The translations under genes and the position numbers were made by a program. This document shows positions 6,493 to 15,285 of a stretch of DNA of 52,088 bases, in pieces. Numbering within the stretch: position 1 is the stretch's first letter; each line of letters begins with the position of its first letter. Below the pieces are notes generated by a model. It worked only from the letters and a program-made list of their open reading frames with translations, had not been told where the DNA came from and did not search any database. This DNA is from an uncultured Bacteroidales bacterium (GTDB taxonomy: Bacteria > Bacteroidota > Bacteroidia > Bacteroidales > Paludibacteraceae), in assembly GCA_902778935.1 (NCBI GenBank), contig CACYZT010000010.1, forward strand, positions 1 to 52,088, given 5' to 3'.

Positions 6493-9135
6493 ATGGCGAA
6501 CGGTCAGTTTAATGATGCTGTGAAGTATCACTTGACGGGCATGTACCAAGACTGGTTCTTGGACTATGCTTCGTATGTGATTTTGGAGCGTGCGGTTCCT
6601 GCTATTGAGGATGGTCTCAAGCCGGTACAGCGCCGTATTCTGCATGCGATGAAGCAGGTGGACGACGGCAAGTACAACAAGGTAGCCAATATCGTCGGTC
6701 AGACGATGCAATACCACCCGCACGGCGATGCTTCAATCGGAGATGCGCTGGTTCAGTTAGGGCAGAAAGACCTGCTCATCGACTGCCAGGGAAACTGGGG
6801 AAACGTGCTGACAGGCGATGGCGCTGCGGCTCCCCGTTATATTGAAGCAAGGCTGTCCAAGTTCGCCCTCGAGACCGTATTCAATGCCAAGACGACCGAA
6901 TGGATGAAGTCCTATGACGGTCGTAAGAACGAACCTATTCACTTGCCGGTTAAGTTCCCGCTGTTGCTCGCTCAGGGCGTAGAGGGTATTGCTGTCGGCT
7001 TGAACTCGAAGATTCTACCGCATAACTTCAACGAACTATGCGATGCCTCGCTGGCGTACCTGCGGAAGGAGGAGTTCCAACTCTTCCCTGATTTCCCGAC
7101 GGGAGGTGTCATCGATGTCACGAAATACAATGACGGTGAGCGCGGAGGAAGCGTGAAGATACGTGCGCGTATCCAGAAGGCGGATGATAACAAGACGCTG
7201 ATAATCACGGAGATACCATTTGGTACGACTACCTCGAAAATCATTGAGACCATTCTCAAGGCCAACCAAAAAGGCAAAATCAAAATCAAGAAGATAGACG
7301 ACTTTACCGCCGATACCGCACGTATCGTGGTACAGTTGGCTCCGGGTTCGTCGTCCGATAAAGCCATCGATGCGCTCTATGCCTTCACGGACTGCGAAGT
7401 CAATATCAGCCCTAACTGCTGCGTGGTGGAGAACCGCAAACCGATTTTCACCTCTGTAAGCAATCTGCTCAAACTATCGTGCGAGAACACGAAGGCTTTG
7501 CTCAAATGGGAACTGGAAATCGAGAAAGGCGAACTGGAGGAGAAGTATTTCTATACCTCGCTCGAGAAGATTTTCATCGAGAACCGCATCTATAAGCAGG
7601 AAGGCTATGAGAACGCGCCGAACAAGGAGAAGTTGATTGAGTTCGTGGATGCCGCTCTCACACCGTTCAAACCGCAACTCATCCGCGAAGTGCGCACCGA
7701 GGATATCGAGAAGCTATTCGAGATTCGCATGATTCGAATCACGAAGTTCGACTCCAAGAAAGCGGACGAGTTGATGAAGGACCTCGAGAAGAAAATCAAG
7801 GCTTGCATCAAAAACCTCAACCACCTGACGGACTATACCATCGCCTGGTTTGAGATGCTCAAAGAGAAGTACGGCGCAGCTTATCCGCGTAGAACCGAAG
7901 TGCGCAATTTCGGTGCGATTAACGTCAAAGCGGTGGTTGAGAACAACGAGAAACTGTATATCAACCGTGCAGAGGGCTTTGTCGGAACAGGACTGAAGAA
8001 GGACGAGTTCCTCTTCAACTGCTCGGATATCGACGATATCATCGTCTTCCACAAGGATGGCAAATACAAGGTGATGAAGGTGGCGGAAAAGTTGTTCGTC
8101 GGAACCGACATTCTCCATATAGCGGTGTTCCAGCGCGGCGACGAGCGGACGGTTTATAACGTCGTTTATCGCGACGGCAAGAAAGGTACGTACTTTATGA
8201 AGCGCTTCAACGTCACGGGCGTGGCGCGCGACAAAGAGTACGACCTGACGCAAGGCAAACCGGGTTCGAAAATCATCTATTTCACGGCCAACCCCAACGG
8301 CGAAGCGGAAGTCATTCGCATTGCGCTCAAGCCTCAGTTGCACCTCAAGAAACTCGAGGTGTGCAAGGACCTCTCCGAACTGGCTGTCAAGTCGCGTACC
8401 GCACGCGGCAATGTGCTGACGAAATTCGAAGTCAAGTCGATTACGCTCAAGCAGAAAGGTCACTCTACGCTCGGCGGACGCAAGGTTTGGTTCGATGCCG
8501 ATGTGCTGCGTGTGAACTATGACGAGCATGGTATGTACCTCGGTGAGTTCTACGACGAAGACCGCATACTCGTTCTGACCACCGACGGCGAATATTACAC
8601 CACGAATTTTGACCTCACGGCGCATTTCGAGGACAATATCCTCCGCATTGAGAAACTCGATACGGAGAAAATATGGTCGCTCATCCAATGGAACGGCGAA
8701 CTCAAGTTCTACTACGGCAAGCGCTTTAAGTTAGACGATGCGCAAGCGAAGGTACAATCCTTCCTTGGCGACGACAAAGACTCGCGCATCGCTGTACTCT
8801 CCGACCGCGAAGAGGCCACTTTCCGTATCACTTTTGCGGACGAGAAGAAAGAACCGCTCGATATTGTGATGGCGGAGTTCATCGATGAGAAATCCGCGAA
8901 GGCGAAGGGCAAACGCGTCTCGACGCTCGAGATAGCGAAGATAGAAGATATTACGCCTGAACCGGAACCCGAACCGGAACCGGAAGAAGAGGATAGCTCA
9001 GAGGATGGTTCGGAGGGACTGCAGGACGCAGAGGGCACTACAGAAGAGAGCTCGGAGCAGAACAATGCTATCGAAGTAGAGGGCGTGACGATGACGTTCG
9101 AGAAACCCGCAGATACCCAGTTGGATTTATTCTGA
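6493..9135 (+). CDS. parC: DNA gyrase/topoisomerase IV subunit A (ParC-like)
   Basis: 880 residues. Type IIA topoisomerase A subunit, which breaks and rejoins both strands of one duplex. Visible are QRRILHAMK (about 46-54), the catalytic Tyr116 in AAPRYIEARLS, and a C-terminal beta-pinwheel region (about 520-800) lacking a clear GyrA box, which favours topoisomerase IV over gyrase. After about residue 825 comes a non-conserved acidic tail with a Pro-Glu repeat and many Glu, Ser and Asp, ending in a conserved-looking hydrophobic TQLDLF. The partner B subunit is not adjacent, although in many Bacteroidota it is encoded elsewhere. The stop overlaps the maf start (TGATG). Confidence 0.9.
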   Translation: MANGQFNDAVKYHLTGMYQDWFLDYASYVILERAVPAIEDGLKPVQRRILHAMKQVDDGKYNKVANIVGQTMQYHPHGDASIGDALVQLGQKDLLIDCQGNWGNVLTGDGAAAPRYIEARLSKFALETVFNAKTTEWMKSYDGRKNEPIHLPVKFPLLLAQGVEGIAVGLNSKILPHNFNELCDASLAYLRKEEFQLFPDFPTGGVIDVTKYNDGERGGSVKIRARIQKADDNKTLIITEIPFGTTTSKIIETILKANQKGKIKIKKIDDFTADTARIVVQLAPGSSSDKAIDALYAFTDCEVNISPNCCVVENRKPIFTSVSNLLKLSCENTKALLKWELEIEKGELEEKYFYTSLEKIFIENRIYKQEGYENAPNKEKLIEFVDAALTPFKPQLIREVRTEDIEKLFEIRMIRITKFDSKKADELMKDLEKKIKACIKNLNHLTDYTIAWFEMLKEKYGAAYPRRTEVRNFGAINVKAVVENNEKLYINRAEGFVGTGLKKDEFLFNCSDIDDIIVFHKDGKYKVMKVAEKLFVGTDILHIAVFQRGDERTVYNVVYRDGKKGTYFMKRFNVTGVARDKEYDLTQGKPGSKIIYFTANPNGEAEVIRIALKPQLHLKKLEVCKDLSELAVKSRTARGNVLTKFEVKSITLKQKGHSTLGGRKVWFDADVLRVNYDEHGMYLGEFYDEDRILVLTTDGEYYTTNFDLTAHFEDNILRIEKLDTEKIWSLIQWNGELKFYYGKRFKLDDAQAKVQSFLGDDKDSRIAVLSDREEATFRITFADEKKEPLDIVMAEFIDEKSAKAKGKRVSTLEIAKIEDITPEPEPEPEPEEEDSSEDGSEGLQDAEGTTEESSEQNNAIEVEGVTMTFEKPADTQLDLF

Positions 9136-9701
9136 TGCAAATCATTCTTGGTTCACAGAGCCCGCGCAGACGCGAATTGATGGCAGGTCTCGACTTGCCT
9201 TTTACCGCCATCACTATTGATGCCGACGAGACCTATCCCGCCGAGTTGCAAGCAGGCGATATACCTTATTATATATCCCGCGTGAAGGCGCGCGCGTACG
9301 AATCGCAGCTTACCGATGACCAGCTGCTTATTACTGCGGATACGATTGTATGGCTGGAAGGGCGTATGTTAGGCAAACCACACAATGAGGCGGAGGCCTT
9401 GGCGATGCTCAAGCAGTTGCGAAACAAAACCCACCAGGTCTATACCGCTGTGACGCTTGCGCAGAAAGGGCGTGAACCGGAGACCTTCGTTGATTGTACG
9501 GATGTAACTTTTGGAGACCTGACGGACGAAGAGATTGCACACTATGTACACACGTACAGGCCTTTGGACAAAGCCGGTGCGTACGGTGTGCAGGAATGGA
9601 TAGGATATGTGGCGTGCATCGGGATGAAGGGCTCGTATTTCAATGTGATGGGCTTTCCCGTCCACCTCGTCTATCAAGCATTAAAAAAACGCGGTTTCTG
9701 A
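9135..9701 (+). CDS. maf: Maf-family nucleoside triphosphate pyrophosphatase
   Basis: 188 residues. Maf proteins hydrolyse non-canonical or canonical nucleoside triphosphates (dTTP/UTP or modified pyrimidines) to monophosphates, acting as house-cleaning enzymes. The N-terminal SQSPRRRELM is the substrate-binding signature; DADETYP, LITADTIV and DKAGAYGVQEW are the other conserved blocks. Its ATG shares one base with the topoisomerase stop, implying translational coupling. Its stop codon lies inside the hairpin of the terminator at 9684-9712. Confidence 0.93.
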   Translation: MQIILGSQSPRRRELMAGLDLPFTAITIDADETYPAELQAGDIPYYISRVKARAYESQLTDDQLLITADTIVWLEGRMLGKPHNEAEALAMLKQLRNKTHQVYTAVTLAQKGREPETFVDCTDVTFGDLTDEEIAHYVHTYRPLDKAGAYGVQEWIGYVACIGMKGSYFNVMGFPVHLVYQALKKRGF

Positions 9702-9712
9702 CCGCGTTTTTT
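9684..9712. terminator. Bidirectional intrinsic terminator between maf and the prenyltransferase
   Basis: A-tract, CGCGGT, 5-nt loop, ACCGCG, T-tract: a stem of 12 pairs that ends transcripts on both strands. It contains the maf stop (9699-9701), and its right arm reaches into the stop codon of the convergent prenyltransferase gene (9711-9713), so both genes end within one terminator. Confidence 0.85.
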
Positions 9713-10673
9713 ATAACCCTCTCACCACACAAATCGAGTACAGCATACCGATTATCATCGTAAATCGTATCACTTGCTGGCAGGTCTTGTAGTCGGACGG
9801 AATCTTCGCCGCCCACAGCAGCCACAGCGCACACAGCATGGGCGTCACGATACCCAGCGCCAGATAGCGCGTACTGAGACTTGTCCAACCGACAGGGAAG
9901 GGCAGAACGTGATACCAGAGATGTCCGAGGATAGCGAGCGTCAGAACAATGAGTACGGTAACGAAGATTTTCGTACCCGTTTCGCCCCAAACGACGGGCA
10001 TCGAGTGGCACTCCAGTTCGCGGTCGCCCATCTGACTTTGCATGTCTTTGATAACTTCGCGAATCCATGTCAGCAGGAATGCGAACAGGGCGAACCCGCC
10101 GAGCCAAGCGTAGAGGTCTTGCTCCAGATGGGTGTAGGGCAAAATAGATGCGTAGAGCAACCGCAGTTGGGCTGTGTTGGCGATAGCAACAGCTGTTGGA
10201 ACCAGTGCTGTCAGAAACGCTACGATGAGGTTTCCGACCATGAACAGCCGTTTGTAACTCGACGAATAGAACCACAGCAATCCCGGTACGAGCACGAACA
10301 GGATACCGAGCGTCAGACTTCGGAGCAGGAATGCCATCACAAGGCCGCAGAGCACACCGGTTCCGCTTAGCCAGAGGCTCCACTGCATGGCGGCGGGTTT
10401 GCTGATGCTTCGCGTGACAATGAGCTCGTCCGGACGGTTGAGGCGGTCTATCTTGACATCAAAATAGTCGTTAATGACGAACCCTCCTGCTGCGATGAGC
10501 ACTACGGCTACGATGAGCAAGAGCAGCATATAACCCGGTATGACTTCGCCGAACAGGTTATGGTTCAGAACAGGAACGGCAATCCATTTCTCCATCAGCC
10601 ATACGAGCATGGCGAGGCAGAGCAGATTGCTCCACCTCACCAACTGCATGATATTTTTGAACTGTTCCATCAT
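9711..10673 (-). CDS. UbiA-family prenyltransferase
   Basis: 320 residues with eight or nine hydrophobic segments. UbiA enzymes transfer a prenyl chain from its diphosphate to an acceptor at the inner membrane. The first Asp motif is NDYFDVKIDRLNRPDE (about residues 68-83). The second is degenerate, around DMQSQMGDRELE. Bacteroidota proteins of this type are often labelled geranylgeranylglycerol-phosphate geranylgeranyltransferase, but the acceptor cannot be read from sequence and menaquinone or haem O synthesis are alternatives. The start overlaps the GH13 stop by 4 bp (ATGA), so it is last in the pta-ackA-GH13 transcript. Confidence 0.85.
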   Translation of the reverse strand: MMEQFKNIMQLVRWSNLLCLAMLVWLMEKWIAVPVLNHNLFGEVIPGYMLLLLIVAVVLIAAGGFVINDYFDVKIDRLNRPDELIVTRSISKPAAMQWSLWLSGTGVLCGLVMAFLLRSLTLGILFVLVPGLLWFYSSSYKRLFMVGNLIVAFLTALVPTAVAIANTAQLRLLYASILPYTHLEQDLYAWLGGFALFAFLLTWIREVIKDMQSQMGDRELECHSMPVVWGETGTKIFVTVLIVLTLAILGHLWYHVLPFPVGWTSLSTRYLALGIVTPMLCALWLLWAAKIPSDYKTCQQVIRFTMIIGMLYSICVVRGL

Positions 10674-12310
10674 TTAATCTTGAGTACTACGCCTTTCCAC
10701 GCGTTGAGCACAATCTCGTTCTCGCTGTCGGGTGTGAAGTTGAGCGTGTATCTATCGCCTCGCAGCAGGTCCACAGCGGTCGCTTTCGCTTTGCCGTCGA
10801 GTCCCAGATAGACGAAGGCATCGTTCGGAATACGCAGCTTGACGTGTTGCTCTCGGTCGTGGAAATTGACCACCACGAGCAGTGTCTCGCCTTTCGCATG
10901 GCGGAGGAAAGCAAAGTGTTGCCGTTTGTCGAAGCCCTCGCCCTGCGCGTAAGTGATGTCGTACATCGCCCCTTTCTGGATGGCTTTGCTGTCGCGCGTG
11001 AGGCACAACAGACGCTGGTAGAAATCGCGTAACTCCTTCTGTGCTTCGTTCATCTTTCCGCCGTCGAACTTACCCTTGTTCGCCCAGGCCTGAATGCTTT
11101 TCACGCCCCAATAGTCGAAGATGGTTGTTCGTCCGTCGATGCCCGAGAAGCCCTCCATATCCATGCCTCGTTCGCCTAACTCCTGGCCGGAGTAAATCAT
11201 GACGGGGCACTGGTTAAGCGTTGCCGCAATAATCATCGCAGGTTCGGCGCAACGACCGCTGCCGCAGAAAAAGCCGCTCGCGATACGTTGCTCGTCGTGG
11301 TTCTCGAGGAAATAGAGCATGTGTTGGATGCGGTCGTTGCCGTGTTGCATCCATTGACTCGTGATTCCTTCCGCCGGCCAACCTTTGCTGGTCACGCCCC
11401 GCAGATAATCGTACATACCCACTTTGTCGTAGAGGTAGTCAAAACCAGCAGCAATATAGGCATCGTACTGGTTCGGGTCGTAGCACTCGCCGATGACGAG
11501 GAAGTTCTTATGTTTCTTTTTTACTTGCGGCAGAGCCCATGCGAAGAACTCGACCGGTACCATCTCCGCCATGTCGATGCGTACGCCGTCGATGCCCTTG
11601 CCTGCCCAGAAAAGCAGGATATCGCGCATCTTCGGCCATGTGTTCGGAATGGGGTTGAACTGTTTCTCGCGCCCGTTCTGGTAGAACACGCCGTAGTTCA
11701 ACTTGACGGTCTCGTACCAGTCGTTCGCGCTCGGATGACTCGTGAAACAATCGTTTCCTGTCACCTTCGCCGGAAACTCTTCGTAGCCCTGCAGGTCCTT
11801 GTCCATGCTGAACCGTTCACCCGGCAGGTAGTAAAAATTATTAAGCGGCGAGAAAGCCCATTCGGGATGGTCGGTCTCGCCTAAATCCTCTACGCCCGCA
11901 GGCTTGCAAAGGCTCTTGTACTCACGGCTCACATGATTCGGCACGAAGTCAATCAGCACGCTCAAGCCGGCTTTGTGGGTTCGTTCAACCAGCGCTTCGA
12001 ACTCCTGCATTCGTTTGCTCTCGTTCTTTGCGAGGTCGGGATCGACGTCGTAGTAATCGGTGATGGCGTACGGCGAACCGGCTTTGCCTTTGGTGATAGA
12101 AGGATGGTTGTATTGTGCGGTCGCGTGACGGATGACACCCGTGTACCAAACGTGCGTAGCACCCAGGTCTTTGATGGCCTGTAGTGCCCGCTCGTTGATA
12201 TCGGTAAACCGTCCGCAACCATTCTCTTCCTTGGTTCCGTTGGGTATTCGCGACTCGTTATAGTTCGTGAACCAACGCGGGAAGAGTTGGTAGATAATCG
12301 GTTTATTCAT
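10670..12310 (-). CDS. GH13-family alpha-amylase, cytoplasmic
   Basis: 546 residues, no signal peptide, so it acts in the cytoplasm on imported or stored alpha-glucans. All GH13 blocks are present: DFVPNHV (about 121-127), the nucleophile Asp246 in GVRIDMAEM, the acid/base Glu275 in VIGECYD, and the transition-state Asp339 in FLENHDEQR. A C-terminal beta-sandwich domain follows. The substrate may be maltodextrin or glycogen; the exact subfamily is not clear to me. It lies 29 bp after ackA on the same strand, so sugar breakdown and acetate formation may be expressed together. Confidence 0.88.
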   Translation of the reverse strand: MNKPIIYQLFPRWFTNYNESRIPNGTKEENGCGRFTDINERALQAIKDLGATHVWYTGVIRHATAQYNHPSITKGKAGSPYAITDYYDVDPDLAKNESKRMQEFEALVERTHKAGLSVLIDFVPNHVSREYKSLCKPAGVEDLGETDHPEWAFSPLNNFYYLPGERFSMDKDLQGYEEFPAKVTGNDCFTSHPSANDWYETVKLNYGVFYQNGREKQFNPIPNTWPKMRDILLFWAGKGIDGVRIDMAEMVPVEFFAWALPQVKKKHKNFLVIGECYDPNQYDAYIAAGFDYLYDKVGMYDYLRGVTSKGWPAEGITSQWMQHGNDRIQHMLYFLENHDEQRIASGFFCGSGRCAEPAMIIAATLNQCPVMIYSGQELGERGMDMEGFSGIDGRTTIFDYWGVKSIQAWANKGKFDGGKMNEAQKELRDFYQRLLCLTRDSKAIQKGAMYDITYAQGEGFDKRQHFAFLRHAKGETLLVVVNFHDREQHVKLRIPNDAFVYLGLDGKAKATAVDLLRGDRYTLNFTPDSENEIVLNAWKGVVLKIK

Positions 12311-12339
12311 GGTAAGTGTTTGTTCTCAATGTTGTGTTC

Positions 12340-13530
12340 TCAAATGAGTGCAGCTGTGTCGCTGGCAATCATCAGTTCCTCGTCGGTCGGGATGAGGCAA
12401 ACGGTTACTTTCGAACCCTTCTTGCTTATGATACGTTCTTCGCCGCGTACCTTGTTCGCCTCTTCATCAACTTCGATACCGAGGAACGAAAGGCCTTTCA
12501 TCACCTGTGCGCGGATATACGGGTCGTTCTCTCCGATGCCGGCTGTGAACACGAGGATGTCCAGACCGTTCATAGCAGCTGCGTAAGCGCCGATGTACTT
12601 GATGACGCGGTAGATGAACATCTTACGAGCCAGGTCCGCACGCTTGTTGCCGGCGTTGATGGCAGCCTCGATGTCACGGCAGTCACTCGAAACGCCGCTC
12701 ACGCCGAGCAAACCGGATTTCTTGTTAACCAGATTATTGAACTCCGCCGTGCTCAGGTGCTCTTTGTCCATGATAAAAGTAGCAGCTCCGAGGTCGAGGT
12801 CGCCGGCACGAGTACCCATCATCAGACCTTCCACGGGCGTCAGACCCATACTTGTGTCCACGCTCTTGCCGTCCATCACAGCCGTACAGCTGCCTCCGCC
12901 ACCGATGTGCGCGGTAACGATTTTCTTGCCTTTCGGGTCCACACCTAAGAATTCGCATACACGCGCGCTCACGTAACGATGGCTCGTGCCGTGGAAACCG
13001 TAACGGCGAATCGCATATTTCTCGTACAGCTCGTACGGAAGGGCGTACATATAAGCGTAGTCCGGCATCGTCTGATGGAAAGCCGTGTCGAAGACAGCCA
13101 CTTGCGGAACGCCCGGAAGGATTTTCTCGATGGCGTCAATACCCTTCAGGTTAGCGGGGTTGTGAAGCGGAGCAAGGTCGATGCACTCGATGATTTGTGC
13201 CTTTACCTCCGGCGTAATCAGAACCGACTTGTTGAATTTCTCGCCTCCGTGGACTACACGGTGACCGACTGCGTTAATCTCTTTGAGGTCTTTGATGCAG
13301 CCAATCTTCGGGTCAACGAGTTTCTCGAGGATGAGCTCGATACCTACGGTATGTTCCGGCATCGGTTTCTCGAATTTCACTTTCTCGCCGTTGGGCAGCT
13401 TGACTAAGAGAAACGAGTCCGGCAAACCGATTTTCTCGATGCCGCCTTGTGCCATCACTTGTTTGCTCTCCATCTCGAAGAGCTTGTATTTAATACTGCT
13501 GCTTCCGCAGTTCAAAACTAATATTTTCAT
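12340..13530 (-). CDS. ackA: Acetate kinase
   Basis: 396 residues, normal length. It converts acetyl phosphate and ADP to acetate and ATP, the final ATP-yielding step of fermentation. NCGSSSIKYKLFE at the N-terminus, GHRVVHGGEKF, AVFDTAFHQTMP, YGFHGTSHRYV and HIGGGGS are the classic AckA signatures. The start overlaps the pta stop by 4 bp, so the two are translated together. Confidence 0.97.
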   Translation of the reverse strand: MKILVLNCGSSSIKYKLFEMESKQVMAQGGIEKIGLPDSFLLVKLPNGEKVKFEKPMPEHTVGIELILEKLVDPKIGCIKDLKEINAVGHRVVHGGEKFNKSVLITPEVKAQIIECIDLAPLHNPANLKGIDAIEKILPGVPQVAVFDTAFHQTMPDYAYMYALPYELYEKYAIRRYGFHGTSHRYVSARVCEFLGVDPKGKKIVTAHIGGGGSCTAVMDGKSVDTSMGLTPVEGLMMGTRAGDLDLGAATFIMDKEHLSTAEFNNLVNKKSGLLGVSGVSSDCRDIEAAINAGNKRADLARKMFIYRVIKYIGAYAAAMNGLDILVFTAGIGENDPYIRAQVMKGLSFLGIEVDEEANKVRGEERIISKKGSKVTVCLIPTDEELMIASDTAALI

Positions 13531-14525
13531 TTTATTGCTTGATTTGCTGTTATTACTACCATTTGAACGATGTCCTGCACTTTGCAGCCGCGGCTGAGGT
13601 CATTGACAGGAGCGGCGATACCTTGCAAAATCGGACCGACGGCATCTGCGCCGGAGAAGCGCTCTACGAGCTTGTAACCGATGTTTCCTGCCTGCAGGTC
13701 GGGGAAGACGAGCACATTCGCTTTGCCGGCAACCGGACTACCCGGCGCTTTGGTCTTCGCTACGCTCTCTACCAACGCTGCGTCGGCTTGTAACTCGCCG
13801 TCGAGCTGCAGGTCCGGAGCCATCTCTTTCGCCAGCTTCGTTGCTTCAGCCACCTTATCAACCAACTCGTGCTTTGCGCTGCCTTTCGTTGAGAACGAAA
13901 GCATAGCTACGCGCGGCTCGATGCCCGCGATAGCACGTGCGGTCTCAGCGGTCGAGATAGCGATCTCTGCCAACTGTTTCGCATCGGGATTCGGGTTTAC
14001 GGCGCAGTCTGCGAACAGCAGGAAACCGTTCTCGCCCAGATGTTTAGCCGGCGTGAACATAAGGAATGCACCGCTCACAATCGAGCAACCCGGTTTGGTT
14101 TTGAGAATCTGGAATGCCGGACGGATAGTGTCAGCCGTTGTGCCGCGGGCACCTGCCAACTCGCCGTCGGCGTCACCGGCCTTAATCATCAGACAGCCGA
14201 GGTACAGCGGGTCTTGTGCTTTCTTCGCAGCCTCTTCTTCGGTCATGCCTTTGCTCTTGCGCAATTCGTACAACAGGTTGGCATACTCGCCCATCTTCGC
14301 GTCGTGAAGCGGGTCAACGATTTTTGCCTCTTTGATGTATTCATAGCCCTTCTCGGCAGCCATGCCTTTGATTTTCTCGGGGTCGCCGATGAGAATCAGA
14401 TGCGCAATCTTGTCACGCAAAAGGATGTTAGCAGCCTCTAACGTACGCGGTTCGTCGCCTTCCGGCAACACAATGCGCTGCGGATTAGCCTTCGCACGCG
14501 CAATCATTTGATTTAAAATGTCCAT
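13527..14525 (-). CDS. pta: Phosphate acetyltransferase
   Basis: 332 residues, the short Pta form without the N-terminal regulatory domain of E. coli Pta. It makes acetyl phosphate from acetyl-CoA for the acetate kinase next to it. IVLPEGDEPRT, KTKPGCSIVSGAFLM, FADCAVNPNPD and the C-terminal PILQGIAAPVNDLSRGC are characteristic. The ATG at 14525 lies about 35 bases after the start predicted from the promoter at 14567-14597. Confidence 0.96.
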   Translation of the reverse strand: MDILNQMIARAKANPQRIVLPEGDEPRTLEAANILLRDKIAHLILIGDPEKIKGMAAEKGYEYIKEAKIVDPLHDAKMGEYANLLYELRKSKGMTEEEAAKKAQDPLYLGCLMIKAGDADGELAGARGTTADTIRPAFQILKTKPGCSIVSGAFLMFTPAKHLGENGFLLFADCAVNPNPDAKQLAEIAISTAETARAIAGIEPRVAMLSFSTKGSAKHELVDKVAEATKLAKEMAPDLQLDGELQADAALVESVAKTKAPGSPVAGKANVLVFPDLQAGNIGYKLVERFSGADAVGPILQGIAAPVNDLSRGCKVQDIVQMVVITANQAIK

Positions 14526-14566
14526 GATAGATAGTATATTGATTTAATGTTTTTCCAAATTCGCTA

Positions 14567-14597
14567 CAAAGGTACAACAAATTTTTCAAATATACAA
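14567..14597 (-). promoter_or_regulatory. Bacteroidota promoter for pta-ackA-GH13-UbiA
   Basis: On the minus strand TTG (14595-14597) followed by TATA, 20 bp spacer, and TACCTTTG (14567-14574). It lies 42 bp upstream of the pta ATG. A weaker, degenerate copy with TACCTTCG is at 14722-14729. Confidence 0.8.
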
Positions 14598-15010
14598 GGT
14601 TTTTAGCAAAAAAATATCGTCTGTGCTCGCACAAGCGTAGTTTTGTGCTAAAAAGATTGTTGTTTGCACGAAAGTGCGAACGTACTTTCGAAGGGATCCC
14701 CATTTATATGGGGGAGGAGGTCGAAGGTACTACTTTTTTTTGCATATATGCTAGAGAAAAGCATATTTTTTAAGCCACACATCACATCTTGTATGTTCCT
14801 GTATATCAGTCTATTACAAGCATATTGAAAAACATAAAGTCTAGGACACTCTAACGAAGCCTCACGTCCGCCTCTTACTTACCCCCTTACTTAGTACCGA
14901 GAATGGTTAAAAAATCGTCAAACAATGGATAAAGAATCACTAAAGATTTGAGAATAGACAAGAGAAAAAGAGAATTGGTGAATGAAGAAAAAATGTACTG
15001 GCGATAGTGA

Positions 15011-15045
15011 CGATATTGGCGATATCGCCAGTTTCGCCAATATCG
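15011..15045. repeat. Inverted repeat (hairpin) with nested palindrome
   Basis: CGATATTGGCGA at 15011-15022 pairs perfectly with TCGCCAATATCG at 15034-15045. The palindrome TGGCGATATCGCCA (15017-15030) overlaps the left arm, so two mutually exclusive foldings are possible. No T-tract follows, so a simple terminator is unlikely. Confidence 0.7.
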
Positions 15046-15142
15046 CCATGCAAAAAATTATGTAATAAAATAATACAACATGCTGAAACAAAAAGTCAAT
15101 GAAAAACCGCCACGGAGGATTAGGATGCCATTTAACCGCATC

Positions 15143-15210
15143 TTAGTGCAAATTTGCATTAAAATACGAATATAACATACTAAAAAAACACAATTTAGTG
15201 CAAATTTGCA
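15143..15210. promoter_or_regulatory. Two 16-bp direct repeats with a palindromic core (candidate operator)
   Basis: TTAGTGCAAATTTGCA occurs at 15143-15158 and 15195-15210. Its core TGCAAATTTGCA is a perfect 12-bp palindrome. The copies are 52 bp apart centre to centre (about five helical turns) and lie just upstream of the ATPase promoter, a layout typical of a repressor binding site. Confidence 0.5.
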
Positions 15211-15229
15211 CCAAAATATGGATAAATAT

Positions 15230-15260
15230 TTGCGTAATTCAGAAAAAAGTACTACCTTTG
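15230..15260 (+). promoter_or_regulatory. Bacteroidota promoter for the AAA/DUF4143 gene
   Basis: TTG at 15230-15232, 20 bp spacer, TACCTTTG at 15253-15260. The transcript should start near 15267, giving a 19-base leader before the ATG at 15286. Confidence 0.8.
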
Positions 15261-15285
15261 CAGCGTTTTTTAACAACAAGACGTT

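Larger units (their letters stand above)
14526..15285. other. Large intergenic region between pta and the AAA ATPase gene
   Basis: 760 bases without a convincing gene. It holds the pta promoter, a degenerate minus-strand promoter (TACCTTCG at 14722-14729), a hairpin at 14669-14690 (CGAAAGT/ACTTTCG), a stretch at 14870-14897 resembling the left-edge repeat, a strong hairpin at 15011-15045, two palindromic TGCAAATTTGCA sites and the promoter of the ATPase gene. The short frames inside have no recognisable product. Confidence 0.6.

Noticed and set aside
14485-14703. 72-codon minus-strand frame upstream of pta
   Set aside because: It overlaps the pta start and crosses the pta promoter; no family resemblance.
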